Below are positions 1-11,359 of a DNA stretch of 64,000 bases, piece after piece. Origin of the DNA: Hyaloperonospora brassicae (taxonomy: Eukaryota; Oomycota; Peronosporomycetes; Peronosporales; Peronosporaceae). The position numbers and the translations under genes were made by a program. Each line of letters starts with the position of its first letter. The stretch's first letter is position 1. The stretch spans positions 124,001-188,000 of the forward strand of contig CANTFL010001311.1 of assembly GCA_947650285.1 (NCBI GenBank). The letters are read 5' to 3'. The notes beneath the pieces were generated by a model. The model was not told the origin of the DNA. It worked only from the letters and a program-made list of their open reading frames with translations, and searched no databases.

Positions 1-1
1 T

Positions 2-2345
2 AAGTTGTATGCCAATCTCAAGAAGTGTATATTCGCGGCTAGCGAAATACCACTTCTTGGGTGCATCGTGGTAAACACGGCGTCCGCCCTGATCCCGAAA
101 AGATCAAGGCGATCACCGACTGGCCAGTGCCAGTCGATGTCAAGGGACTAAGGAAGTTCCTTCGGCTGGCGGCGTACTTGCACAAGTACTCGCGCAACTA
201 CGCCGAGATGACGGTACATCTTTCTTGCTTGCTCAAGAAAGATGTGAAGTGGTCACGGAACGCTGACTGTCAGCTTTCCTTTGAGGGTATCAAGAAAAGC
301 TTGATGCAATCGCCCATATTGACGATTGCAGATCAGGACAGACCATTTCATGTGGTCTGTGACGCCAGCGATTTTGCTATCGGCTGAGCGTTGATGCAGT
401 ATGACACAGACGGCGCAGAGCGCGTCGTCTGCTATCAATAGCGTCAGCTGCAACCAGCTGAACGCAATTATCCAGTGCATGACAAGGAACTACTTGCCAT
501 GAAGTATGCACTGGCTAAGTTCCGGGTCTATCTCTTGGGAGATAGACCATTCATCGTCTATACGGACCATGCGTCACTACTCACGGCCGTAAACAGCCCA
601 CACCTCTCGCAAAGGATGGCGAGGTGTATGTCTTTCTTCGCGGAGTATAACTTCTCCGTGGAGTACAAGCCAGGACGACTTAATGTCATCGCTGATACGT
701 TATCACGTCGGCCCGACTTCGAGCCAACGACCCGAGTCAACAGTGAGGCCTTGCCCACTGTTGCGACACTGTCCATCAGTGTGCCGTCGTCGCCGTTACT
801 CGACGACGTGCGGAAGGCATACGCAGGAGACACGAATCTCCTCCGTTTGGTGGGTCATCTTGCAAACCCATCCCGGAAATCCTTGTCGGATTTGTCGGCC
901 CTGTACCGTTCCTCTTTGGATCGGTACACTACTCGCAATGGCCTACTGTACTATACAGCAGTTGCCGACGACACGCCTCGTGTCGTCGTTCCCGATCATG
1001 ATGAATTGCAAGTACGCATCATGTTCGAATGTCACGATGCGCCGTCTGGCGGGCATCGTGGCCGAGAAAAGACTTACCTCACGGTCAGTCGAGACTTTTA
1101 CTGTCCCCGTCAGTATCAGTTTGTCCGCAAGTACATTCGTTCTTGCGAGGTATGTCAACTGGTGAAGTCTAGTCCTTCATTCCGTGCACCGTTACAACCT
1201 CTGCCGGTCCCGGCAGAGTGTTGGGAGTCGGTGTCCATGGATCCATGGAATTTGTCTTCGGGTTCCCGAAGACACTAACAAGAATAATGGTATTCTTGTA
1301 TTTGTGGATCGTTTCAGCATTATGGTACATCTTGCTGCAGTTCCAGAATCGATCAATGCACACGGTTGTGCGCGTGTCTTCATCGACACTGTGTTTCGAC
1401 TCCACGGTTTATTCCGTGAGCTCGTATCCGACCGTGACCCTCGGTTCACGGCGGCGTTTTGGCAATCCGTGTTCCGCACATTGGGAACACGGTTGAAGAT
1501 GTCAACCTCCGACCATCCTGAAACAGATGGCCAGACAGAACGTACGAACCATGTCCTCGAAGAAATTCTTCGTGGATACGCCAATCCTTTTCACATTGAA
1601 GTGAGCTCTTACTGATGGTTGAGTTTGCCATCAACAACTCCGTGCATGCGTCCACAACGCATACGCCTTTCTACGAGAATGGCTTACGCCACCCACGTAT
1701 TCCCGCCCTCATACAAAGTGACTATGAGTCAAGGGGGGACTCGCTCGAGCAAAAATCGTTTTGTCTCTTGCTCATCACGTATCACCGCTCACGCCGATAC
1801 GTTTGATGCCGATGTCGACAACGTCGTCATCGAGGAAATCGAGCTTACCAGTAGGAGATGACGATGCTGGTATATTCAGCATCGTCAACGACAATGCCAG
1901 CGAGGAAGAGGACACTCTCGTTGAAGAAGAGAACGATCTCTTAGCAGTGCGCACGAAACGCACTGAAAAACACAACAACGAGTCAGCAGAGAACTTCCTG
2001 CTGACTTGAGAGGCGGTAGTCCGTTTCGTTCAGGACTCCATCGCAAATGCGGTGAACCGCCAGAAACGGAACGCAGACAAGAATGGAAGAGCAAATGTTC
2101 TTTCATTTAAAGTTAACGATCTAGTACTACTGTCTACAATAAACTTACCTGGACATGTAGTCATTAATGTCGTCAGTAGTAAACTACTGCCGAAATACAT
2201 TGGTCCCTTTCGTGTGTTGCACCGCAAGGGCAATGCATACACGATCGAATTGCCTCGTAGGATGCGCACGCATCCTACGTTTTATGTTGGTCGTCTCCAC
2301 CCGTACCATCAGTACGAGGTCTCTTGCGAAAACGGAGATAACTAG
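2..2345 (+). pseudogene. G1 pol remnant: RT end, RNase H, integrase
   Basis: Decayed polyprotein. The RT thumb/connection has LGCIV then RPDPEKIKAITDWPVP, with a frameshift near 75. RNase H follows with VVCDASDF near 355, then VYTDHASL near 557 and NVIADTLSRRPDF near 680; an opal stop interrupts it at about 385 and an amber stop at about 438. The integrase zinc finger (CHDAPSGGH then CEVCQ) lies at 1030-1160. A frameshift near 1255 moves to the integrase core (ILVFVDRFS, VSDRDPRFT, HPETDGQTERTN) up to 1613, where there is a stop. The core continues in another frame (MVEFAINNSVHAS). The C-terminal GPF-type domain is at 2052-2345 (LLPKYIGPFRVL, HPTFYVGRLHPY). Domain order is standard for chromoviruses. 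No functional product is expected. Confidence 0.9.
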
Positions 2346-2377
2346 CGCGCTCAAGAATCCCCAACAGATTCTTGTGA

Positions 2378-3810
2378 TCACGGACCAAACACTGAAGTTT
2401 GTCCTTCGTCGAAAGGATTTTGATCCTTCATCGACGCGGCCTCGCGACGAGCCGTCTCTAGCTCTTCGCGCAAACGACGTCTCTCGCGTTCACTCTCAAG
2501 CTGAGCGAACGCGAATTCCGATCGGTCCTTCTCCCGATCGGCACGAAGACGTCGCACGTCCGAATGCAAGGCGTACCGACGATCGTATTCGTGATCGACG
2601 TCCTCCCTCAGCTCGGTCAGGTAACGCTCGTGGTTACCCAAAGTCTCGTGCAGGCCCGGCGGCTGAGCCGGACCTTGTCTTTCCACCGCCACTGGAACCA
2701 CTGGTGGATTCCCACGGTGTGAAACGCTTTCTTGTGGAGCGTGTCTTGAACCACCGTGGCGATTCAGAATCAAGGACGAGTTACCTTGTCCGGTGGCGTG
2801 GGTACCCACCTTCCTTTGACAGATGGGAACCTCGTTCTAGCTGATGGCTGACGTTGAAGGTCTCGTCCACCAGTATGACGAGAATCGTCCGATAGGTCCT
2901 CGGGCCCATCGGTAAACACGAACTTTTGGCGCTTGTAGACGGATTGCAAGTTTGCAGTCGCGTCCCGCATCTCAGCCGAGATGTGTGCCCTTCCCCAGGG
3001 CGAACTTAGGGAAAACACGTCCTTTTGTGCACGCTGCGAGTTGTCGACACAGCTCGCACAAGGATCACCCCAAGTGAGGCATGGAATGCCGGCCTCACTT
3101 GACAAACAATGCAACCGGTACCCTGCACCGGTTGGCGTTCGATTTTCGAACTTGAGGCGTATCGCCTCAAGCTTCTTAAGCCACCCTTCTCGTCCAAAAT
3201 TCTTGACATTTTGGACGAAGGCGTTTCACGCTGCCAAAAGCGAGTTCTTGTCACGCTTTTGGTTGCCATTATACCATCGATGCCTAAGGAAGGCATCGAG
3301 ATAGAAGTCTTCCTCAGCACGGAAGTTACTCGCGCTGGAACTTAAGCCATGAAGCTCAGTTGCATCGAATAAAGGAATTCGATGGTGCTGGATTGTCTCG
3401 TGAGACAGGCTATCGATGAGATGGTCGGTCAAGCGCCTCGGCTTGAGCTCACCACGCTTCAATGTGGTACCTGTTTCGGTACCACGGCTTACAGAATGAC
3501 GATGGTTCTCGCCATCGTCATCACGCTCTTGCGGGGAAGCGCGAGTTGTTTCTGGTGAGGCATAGTATTCCTCACCATAGAGTTCATCATCACTGCCGAA
3601 CAGACTGTGATGCGTTTCACGAGTCCGCTCGTTCGACAGTGCTCTTGACGAACGATGAGACACCGCCGGTGATCGGGATGCCTCTGGAACGTTGTGCGAG
3701 TCAGGCACGTCTGACTCGCCATAATTGATGACCTCATTGCCAAGGTCATCATGTGCACGTGGTGCGATACCGCGTGCGTCTGCAGACCTTCTGCTGTAGA
3801 CGGAGAACAA
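2378..3810 (-). pseudogene. Antisense reading frame between G1 pol and 3' LTR
   Basis: On the minus strand, protein-like sequence runs from about 3810 to 2378 in three frames joined by shifts. The N-terminal part (3810-3226) is acidic and Ser/Asp-rich. The middle has spaced cysteines (CIVC near 3110, then CASC near 3050). The C-terminal part (2809-2378) is a strongly charged coiled coil rich in E, R and L that overlaps the chromodomain linker of the sense strand. I do not recognise a family. Element G2 has a comparable antisense frame at the same place (12530-13759), which argues against chance. It could still be a by-product of sense-strand composition. Confidence 0.45.
2660..2915 (+). pseudogene. 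G1 chromodomain at pol C-terminus
   Basis: The frame encodes FLVERVLNHRG, then SYLVRWRGYPPSFDRWEP, which is the chromodomain signature (aromatic cage region and WEP) of chromovirus integrases. A one-base shift after WEPR (about 2837) is needed to continue into MADVEGLVHQYDENRP, ending at the TAA at 2913-2915. In the family this domain targets integration to marked chromatin. The sequence between integrase and chromodomain is Arg/Pro-rich and poorly constrained. Confidence 0.85.
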
Positions 3811-4009
3811 GCAGCAGACGACGAAGCGTCTGCCGCAGAGGCTGGTATAGCAGCAGGCTGTGTGGTCTTCGAATTACCTCGCATAGACATGTTAACTATG
3901 TGAGGCAAGGTCAGGAGTGAATGGGTCTGACCCAACAAATGCTCCCTGTCCCACTGGTGTCCAACGGGTGGCCACCAAGTTTTCGATAGTCCCACGGTGA
4001 CTATCAGAT

Positions 4010-4022
4010 AAGGTAGGGGTGA
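4010..4022 (+). other. Polypurine tract of G1
   Basis: AAGGTAGGGGTGA, almost pure purine, lies directly before the TG that opens the 3' LTR. This is the expected plus-strand primer site. G2 has a related tract (GGTAGGGAAGGG) at the same place. Confidence 0.75.
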
Positions 4023-4451
4023 TGTAACGGGGTAGCCCGTTACATGAGATTTGTCATTAAAACAATCTGACAATAGAGTTATTATGTCGAATATTATTTT
4101 AACAATATCACACACATGGTGATATTATTGAGATGACCGAAGGGTCTACTCATTGGTTGATATCGTGATGATATCGACCCACCAATCCCTGCTAGACGCG
4201 CGCAATGGGTGGTGAGTAGACGTCATCATACACATAGTTATATTAGTATAATTAGGTCAGGACAACAGAGATTCAAGGAGTAATAGGACTTAATTATATT
4301 GATACAGTTTTACTTTTACCAAGAGACTAGTCTGACTACTTAGTCTCCTTTCCTTCCTCTATGTTTCCTTTATTCACCTAGCAGGGCACTGTCGACCACT
4401 GTCGTCATGTGGAAGTATACTCCGTACTGGTCAACCAGTACGTAGTCAACA
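4023..4451 (+). repeat. 3' LTR of G1 (429 bp)
   Basis: Starts TGTAACGGGG and ends GTAGTCAACA. It is very similar along its whole length to 63114-63540, and partly to 14985-16883 (interrupted) and to the minus-strand copy at 55991-56409. The family core GCTAGACGCGCGCAATGGG is near 4191. The 3' edge abuts S33 pseudogene sequence. Confidence 0.92.
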
Positions 4452-4452
4452 A

Positions 4453-6177
4453 TGTCCCGTTACACGGGCCGTTCATCTCCCGGATGAAACCTTGCTCGGC
4501 GTTCAATATTCCCGGCGAAGACAAATACGAGGCCGAGTGCGTGACCTACGGGGATCCGTTGTGTCAATCTGGTAAATGTAAGGTAGCGGTAAACATAGAG
4601 CCGAGCATTGAGGTGTTCGTCAAGCGGTTGCGTGACAATGGGAACGGGGCGGATAACGCAGCGAACGTTTGGCTGATCTCTGGGACTAATTCGACCCCAG
4701 GCAAGTGGAGGTTTTGAGTGTACCATGCTATAGCAAGGAACTAATTGATGACTCATGTGGGTGGGTGTTGTGGAACAATCGATGGTGACGCTGCACAAAA
4801 GACTGAAAGGAGCAGTCAACGTGTACACGATGGACCTTCGCGGCGCGGGACGGAGTACACGGCTCCATTCCGAGATAGATGAGCAGACGACGGGTCAAAA
4901 CGAACATGATATAGTGTGGTAGGAGCTTTCCGAGTGTGCTGAGAAGCGGCAGAGAGCGTATGGAAACCTTGCTTCGTTCTCAACCACGAGCGCTGCAATG
5001 GACATTTCTGCCTTCATCTCCGAGCAGACAAACGACGCGAGTACAATCGTGTACGGCGTGAGATACGGTACGATGACCGTCCAGCGCCCGATGCAGTTGA
5101 GTCCGCCAAGCGTGAACGGATACGATTTGGACAGCGCCAAGGCCTATTCGGTAGCACTGGACGAGAAGGCCTATGTGATGCAGCATGATGTCGACTTCAG
5201 CGACGTAGGCGAGTATTTCATTAAGCTGTGCGCGCATGACGTCGACTGCGCATCTCACTTCGAATTCACTAGTCTGTCTGCTACGCTTTATAACGTGCTT
5301 CGGAGATTCGGCAGCAATTCTACGTCGACCTGTGCTAAATCAATGGCACTGGAGTTTGGGGGCGACCCATCCATTGGCGTTCGGCATAAACTGGCCGATT
5401 TTCTGTTGAATCCAAGCACGCGATCCTTGATTCCATCGTTAGTATTCAGGCTCAATAGATGAAACCGCGACGACCGCAAAGTTGTGACGCACCTCTCTGT
5501 AGCCATCGCTCAACAGGATTCGGTACCGTACAGGCCCGAGGCTTTCAATTCGGACGTGCGCACAATGTTAATTTGATTTTCCGAAATGTGAGAGACACCT
5601 TCGCCACTGGACAGCGACCTGCTAATTCGGTACAAGACTACTGAGCATGACCAACGAACCAGCTTACAACGCGGTTTGCTTGTTTTGTCGCTAATCGAAA
5701 GAGCGGTCTCCAGCGTGTGAAGAAGTAGGAATCTATCAGTACGAAGCTGACTCCATCAAGTACCCGCACGACCAGTACTGGGACAAGCCAGCGGCTGTCC
5801 CCAGCCATGCTAGCGTGCTAATGATGCATGGCAGACTGGACCCAGAGAATACTTCCAAGTACGCCAAGAGTTTGTTTGGGACGCTCGACACTGCGAAGAA
5901 GGAACTCGTTGCATTCGACTACGCGCCGGGGGTGACGATCGAAACGACTCCGTTTGGAGTTGGTAGCAGGAACTACGGAATGGAGTTGCTGCTCTCGTAC
6001 GTTTCTAGTAACGCTAACCTCAAGCCCGTGGACAAGTCCTGCTTGGGTAGAATGACTGCGGTCAACATGAAGGTGTCGCCTGTAGTCGCGAAAACCTACT
6101 TCGGTACGGACGATATGTACGGCGATGTCTTGGTTCCAACGGCGCAGAACGGAAAAGTGAAAGCGGCGTTTTGATGA
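4453..6177 (+). pseudogene. S33-like alpha/beta hydrolase pseudogene
   Basis: Broken relative of the secreted S33 (prolyl-aminopeptidase-like) hydrolases common in oomycetes. Pieces in order: an N-terminal part with DPLCQSGKC and VFVKRL (4453-4717, stop); VNVYTMDLRGAGRS near 4820-4850; a nucleophile region and cap (4998-5462, stop); and a C-terminal part with LMMHGRLDPENT (5815-6177). The family nucleophile elbow GxSxG reads GVRYG, with Ser replaced by Arg at 5061-5063. The usual catalytic His region reads FDYAPG with no His. The acid Asp in GRLDP is present. The signal-peptide region is missing: homology begins immediately after the G1 3' LTR, so the element probably cut the gene. Family assignment comes from motif memory, not a search. 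Confidence 0.75.
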
Positions 6178-6641
6178 TGCATCGACGAAGCTGAAGACAA
6201 GCAGTTAGCGTCGAGACCAGTCATGGTTTAAGTGCAAAAAGAACCGCTGCATACTTGACAGCCGCTCTGTTCTGTGTTGATAGCAGAAATCGTCCTCCTC
6301 GTCTGTTTGATATCTACAAGTGTGCGCGCGTTCACGTTGACTCTGTTTCGTACGTGCATGCACGTGTCTACGCATACATGTCAGTAAAGCAAGTCATACG
6401 CGACGCTGCCTAACGCTATTGTGACAGAAGAGTAAGTGCACTCCAATTGACGGCTTCAAAGTCGTAGATGCACATTCGAGGGATGCAGGTCAGCCGCTGT
6501 TTTCGATGGCCAAGACGGTGTTGCCGCTAGTTGTTTTACTGCGATGTGCGTATGTACATCACAGCATTGCGAGTCTTGAACACTTCAATTGCAAATACAC
6601 TGAAGTCTTTGCGTATCCTCTAATCCTACTTGTCGACAATT
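6178..6641 (+). other. Intergenic, no feature recognised
   Basis: Sequence between the S33 pseudogene and the G2 insertion. No convincing reading frame, repeat or promoter was seen. A short frame that begins at 6506 runs into the G2 LTR and is not credible. Confidence 0.5.
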
Positions 6642-6646
6642 GTGTC
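6642..6646. repeat. Target-site duplication, left copy of G2
   Basis: GTGTC directly before the 5' LTR. It is repeated exactly at 14401-14405 directly after the 3' LTR. Confidence 0.9.
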
Positions 6647-7227
6647 TGTAACGTAGTTACACGTCTACTGGTAGTCGACAATAGGTGCGGTACACACAGG
6701 GATGGGACCCCCTTTAAAGTAATATTTGAACACAAGTATCAATTGTTGAAGACTGATGTCTGTCAACCATTGATTACGAGATCTTTTAATAGGTTTATTC
6801 AGGACATAAGTGAGTAGGTTAATTACTTTGTTCTACGGTGTTCTTTTAGGTTAAAAGAAGAAATAAAATTCAGTTCCCATTTTGATCAACAAAAAGCACA
6901 TGCCTCTCTGATGCGTCTTGCGATCGTAAGGAAGTAGCAACACCTTGTTAAGGCAGCTACTCCTTGTGTACTCAGTGCGTTTGATTCTTTGAATGGTTCG
7001 GTCCCCCTGGAACAGGGACCGTAAGCTCTCTGAGCTTGTTGACTCTTTGATTCGGGTTCTTTGAACCAAACCTCAGCTCTCGGAGCTGTTGTCTCTTTGA
7101 GTCGGATTCGTAGAACCAAAGTTGCTCGTAGAGCTGTTGACTCTTTGAGTCGGGTTATCTGAACCTTAAGTTGCTCATTGAGCGTTAAGGCTTCCTCTGA
7201 CTCAAGGAGCTGTGTAGCTCCGCTACA
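6647..7227 (+). repeat. 5' LTR of G2 (581 bp)
   Basis: Starts TGTAACG and ends CTCCGCTACA. It matches 13868-14400 along its length but is 48 bp longer, because it carries an extra copy of a unit of roughly 45-48 bp (CTCTTTGAGTCGG ... GAACC) near 7030-7165. Confidence 0.93.
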
Positions 7228-7228
7228 C

Positions 7229-7240
7229 TTGGTAGCACTC
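7229..7240 (+). other. Candidate primer binding site of G2
   Basis: TTGGTAGCACTC begins one base after the LTR. The TGGTAGCA core is compatible with a tRNA 3' end and also appears 15 bases after the LTR at 63555. The tRNA identity is not established. Confidence 0.45.
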
Positions 7241-7394
7241 GTAGTCAATTTACACCTGATTAGGTAACGGCTGATCCTCATTGAGGATGGAGCAATTCAC
7301 ACCCCTCTTTGAGGCTCATTGGGTCGCGCTCGATTAGCTGACCGCGTCCGTAGGCCCAGGATATGTGTAGTTTCTAGCTGCACAAGGTCTCGAT

Positions 7395-8265
7395 GTGCTC
7401 AATGCACGAGTCGAGACCTTCATTCAGTACAAAACGGCCTTTTTAGGGCAGGTTCAGAACCAAGTAGCGTCGGCTAAACCAACACGCTACGTGGCGATGC
7501 CAGATAAAGAGGCTACGCCTTGTACCCTTCGAGTGGACCTTAAACATTACTCCGGGAAGGAGGAAGAAAAATTGACCCTGTGAATTCGTGAGATTGAGAT
7601 GGCCATGAGATCTGGGCTTTTCTCACTGGAGTACCAGCGGGTCTCGCTGGCTATCTCCAAGCTCGATGAAAGAGTAAGAGAGTGGGCTCTGGCGAATTGC
7701 ACGTCTGTCGACTTGGCATTTCCCACATGGAATTTGCTCAAGTTAGACCTTTTGCGAGTTTTTTTTGCCGCCCAACCAGGCTTATCTCGTGCGATCACGC
7801 TTCTTGTCCACCAGTCAGGGTAGGAATGAGTTCACGGACTATGTCCAAGAGTTAATAACTCTGATGGCTGCTATGGAGTCTGACCCTCTCCTTGAGACAG
7901 TCTATGTGACTGTATTCATGGAAGGTCTTCGTAATGGCGTTACCAGGACCGAGGTGTTTCGGGTCCATCCCTCTACTTTTGAGGAAGCTGTTAGCATCGC
8001 TCAAAATGCTGAGCACAACTTCAAGTCGGCCAGACTTGGTTGGAATGGGTACAACCCAAGCTTTGCGAGGGCATCCTCTGCGAGCACCTTGGACTTATTT
8101 TAAGCCAGGACCGATGGATTTCAGCCATGCTGAAGATGAAGGTGAAGCGTGCTTCATGTTGCAGAGCAACGACAGGAAGTGAGACGCTGTTTTATGTGCG
8201 GAAGCACTAAACACTTGCGTCCCACTTGGCATCTGCGTAAGCAGCACCAGACTCCTACGAGTCGA
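7395..8265 (+). pseudogene. G2 gag (capsid plus zinc knuckle remnant)
   Basis: Frames at 7395-7583, 7599-7823 and 7765-8103 join into a typical gypsy capsid: DLKHYSGKEEEKL, then REWALANCTSVDLAFPTW, then NEFTDYVQELITLMA, then GVTRTEVFRVHPSTFEEA. A stop at 7581 and a shift near 7780 break it. A zinc knuckle follows near 8190-8230 as CFMCGSTKHLRPTW, where the last Cys of the CCHC pattern is replaced by Trp. Gag would form the virus-like particle. This copy is non-functional. Confidence 0.85.
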
Positions 8266-8408
8266 AACCCCGGCTCCAACCAGAAACCTGTTATGGCACG
8301 GGGAAACGTCGATGCCCAGTAGGTGCGAGGAGCCCTACTGGGGTAGAACTGAGTTATGTTGCTTCTTTACGAGTTAGAGTAAAACAGGGTTTAGCCCCAC
8401 CGAGATAA

Positions 8409-8900
8409 GTGCCCACCAGCACAGAGCGTGGATTTAAGCCTTGCTTGTTAGTCGCCGAGGCGAAAGTTAAAGGCTTTGAGGAGCATTGGTCGATCCCAAT
8501 CAACTCCGGAGCATCATGCAATTATGCTCGACGTCGTTCCCTTGAGGAAATTCAGCGATATGCTGAAGCGCTCAAAGCACATGAAGGTGATTCGATCACC
8601 GTTCGTTTACCGACTGGTAGTCGCGTCTCAGTGCCTAAAGTTCCGTTGAACCTAAATGTAAAGTTTCTGGACTTTGACAGCTCTGAACGCTGCCTTGTCC
8701 TCGATTTGAATTCGAGATATGATCTTAATCTAGATATGGCTTGGCTTGAACGCCATTAGCCATGGATTAGTTGGAGGTCTAAGACCTTAGGCGCCACGCG
8801 CAATGTTACTAGCAAATCTTTGGAGAGTCGTGAACCCACCTTTGCTAGTCAACAAAAGCGCTATTGGCGCGAACCATTGACGGAAGATGTCAGTGTGTTG
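8409..8900 (+). pseudogene. G2 aspartic protease remnant
   Basis: The frame to 8759 contains IPINSGASCNYARRR, the retropepsin active-site region, where the canonical DSGAS reads NSGAS and so has lost its catalytic Asp. The downstream LDLNSRYDLNLDMAWLERH is the usual LGMDWL-like flap/C-terminal region. A TAG at 8757-8759 interrupts, and the same frame resumes with WISWRSKTLGATR. Confidence 0.8.
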
Positions 8901-9752
8901 GACATTGGTATTTCAGATTTAATTAACTCCAATGTCAATGACATCCGTATTAAGCGGAGCTCTTTCACCGTATGTGAAGGTAGCTATACTCCGTTGAGTA
9001 ATACTCGTTGTGATACTGAGTCACTGCATGCTGAAGGCATGGTTGGCCAAGGGCCGAGACATCAAGAATGTAATTACTCTGATGTGAGTGGGATGGCACG
9101 TGAAATCAACCGAGTGAGGGCGGCCGAGGTGGCACCTCACTGGATGTCGGTAATGACATTGATGGCGAGAGGCCAGAGTGTTCAGGGCTAGGCCCGGACT
9201 GTACGTGAAGTGGTACGTGTAAATCCACTGGGTGAAGTGTTCGAGTTACGTAACTCTGCACCAGATGTCGTTCAAGACATGAGCTCTCGTATAGAGCGTG
9301 CTAAGATGAATAGCAACAACAAAGACCCTACTTTCCCGGCCTCTAGGAGGCGTAAGGTTTCTTTGAGGAAGCAATCTCAGCGTCGGGTGGCAACTGTTAT
9401 GCGCCCAACGGTCGAGAAGTCACGAAGTGATGATAGTAATAATGCACTATATACAATTGTGAATGGGTTGGCTGGCCATGTTGATGGCAATATTAGTCTT
9501 GATACTCTTCCATCCTTAGATACTCTATTTGACCTCGACGAAATGTCTGACGGCGAATTTAGCCAAGCATTACAGACAGGAGATTTATTCGAGTTAGTTG
9601 TCGTTCGGCCGAATATTGAGTTGAACTTATCCTCGTTATCGGACGAGTCTGTCCTGTAGGACACAAAAGCGGCATTGGATGCTCGTAGAGGATCGTCGAT
9701 CTTTAAGGATCCTCTTGTTCCGTTCTATCCTTTGGTAAATGAGTTTTAAGAC
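8900..9752 (+). pseudogene. G2 protease-RT linker
   Basis: Two long open stretches (8820-9191 and 9210-9659) in the expected linker between protease and RT. They are rich in Ser, Asp and Glu with no known domain. This region is variable in gypsy elements. The acidic end (LPSLDTLFDLDEMSDG) leads toward the RT start. Confidence 0.55.
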
Positions 9753-11100
9753 GTGGTGTGTCACAACCCACCGTCCGTCTTACCTCCCGAAAGAGGTGTA
9801 CGTAATGAAATTGACTTGGTTACTGGAGCTAAATACTGCGTAACAAGGCAGTGGCCTTTACCGAAGGAGCAGTGTGACGTCATTGACGACTTCTTTCGTG
9901 CAAAGCACGCGGTAGGAATGGTACGTGAGAGAAACCCCCCCATTCCACACCGACCTTCTGTGTCAAAAAGCCCAATGGGAAGCGGCGCATTGTTCATGCT
10001 TACAATAAGCTTAATGCTGCCACGGCCCCGGCTCAGACACCAATTCCGAGGAAGGATGTTCTTCAGAACAATATGGTGGGATGTACAATGTACAGTGCAC
10101 TCGACTTAGTGGATGGTTATTACCAATTGCTCATGCGTGAGAAGGATATTCCGCTGACAGCGGTTAGCACCCCAAGCGGTATGATCTAGGAGTGGCTTGT
10201 TATGCCGCAAGGGTTATCGAATGCCCCGGCTACATTCAATCGTCTTGTGACACAATTGTTCAGACCTCACCGAGGTTATGCACAGACGTACTTTGATGAC
10301 ATCTTTGTCCATAGTCGTGCTATGAACGGCCGGTCAGATGTGGATAATCACATTGACCATTTACGAGCGGTCCTCGAGTGCATGCGCGCGATTAAGTCGT
10401 ACGCCAACGGGTCTAATTGCATCTTTGGTGCAGAAGAGATTCCCTTTTTAGGGTGCTATATTGGTAAGCGAGGCCTTAGAGCGGATCCCGCTAAGATAAA
10501 AGCCATAGTCGATTGGCCGGTTCCAAAGAACCAAAAGGACTTACGTAAGTGGCTTGGCCTTGCCAATTAAATACACAAGTATAGTGCGAATTACGCAGAC
10601 ATGGCTCGGCCATTATCCAATCTCCTTAAAAAGGATGTGGAACGGTGCTGGACTAGCACCGAGCATGATGCTTTTCAAGCACTAAAGGAGAGTCTCCTTT
10701 ATGCGCCAATCTTGGCTTTGCCCGATCCTGATCGATCGTTTAGTGTCGTCTGTGACGCTTTGACTTTGCCATAGGCAGTTCTCTGTTACAGACAGATTTT
10801 GATGGACGGGAACGCGTCATTGCGTTTGAGTCCCGGCAGCTGAAGGCTGCAAAGAAGAACTATCCTGTTCATGACAAAGAGCTACTTGCAATGAAGTATC
10901 CTCTCGTCAAATTCAGAGTTTCTCTGCTTGGCTCTAAGCCTTTTGTGATCTATACAGATCATGCGTCACTACGCACTGCGAACCAGTCGCCTCACCTCTC
11001 TCAGCTAATGGCTCGTTGGCTCTCCTTCTTTGCCGAGTACAACTTCGAGGTGAAGTATAGCCGGGCAAGCAAAATGCTTTGGCTGATGCGTTGTTACGCA
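9753..11100 (+). pseudogene. G2 reverse transcriptase and RNase H remnant
   Basis: RT begins with PPERGVRNEIDLVTG (about 9786). It has a frameshift near 9930, a stop near 10190 (TAG where the family has Trp before EWLVMPQGL), and an intact catalytic YFDDIFVHS box near 10290. A TAA near 10570 replaces a conserved aromatic in GLANxxHKYS. RNase H follows: VVCDA with a frameshift near 10760, HDKELLAMKYPL near 10870, and IYTDHASL near 10950, then another shift near 11070. The RT fold is recognisable, but no continuous product is possible. Confidence 0.88.
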
Positions 11101-11359
11101 GGCCTGACTACGAGCTTGCTCATGTTACGACTCTGTCGTCATCGGTCACCGACCCAATCCGTACGGCATTGGCCAAAGATATACACTGTGTAGCTCTGCT
11201 ACGTGCTATAGGGAGCGAGGAGTTTAAGGACTCGGACATAGAATTGTCGGCACAATTGCGTGCGAGGTTACGTCGATATTTCCTATCGATAAGGGCCTGT
11301 TGTGCTATAGCACGGATGTGGAGGATACCCTTAGCATCGTTGTCCCTCATGATTAGGAT

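Larger units (their letters stand above)
1..4451 (+). mobile_element. Ty3/gypsy element G1, 3' part, chromodomain type
   Basis: The 3' portion of an LTR retrotransposon. The order seen is end of reverse transcriptase, RNase H, integrase, chromodomain, about 1.1 kb of non-pol sequence with an antisense reading frame, a purine tract, and a 429-bp LTR. The 5' half lies outside the window. Coding frames are broken many times, so the copy is dead. An LTR of the same family opens a further element at 63114, and decayed relatives occur at 14985-16883 and 55991-56409. Confidence 0.9.

Noticed and set aside
1169..1584. Minus-strand frames opposite the G1 integrase
   Set aside because: Shadows of the integrase frames. 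They do not continue on either side.
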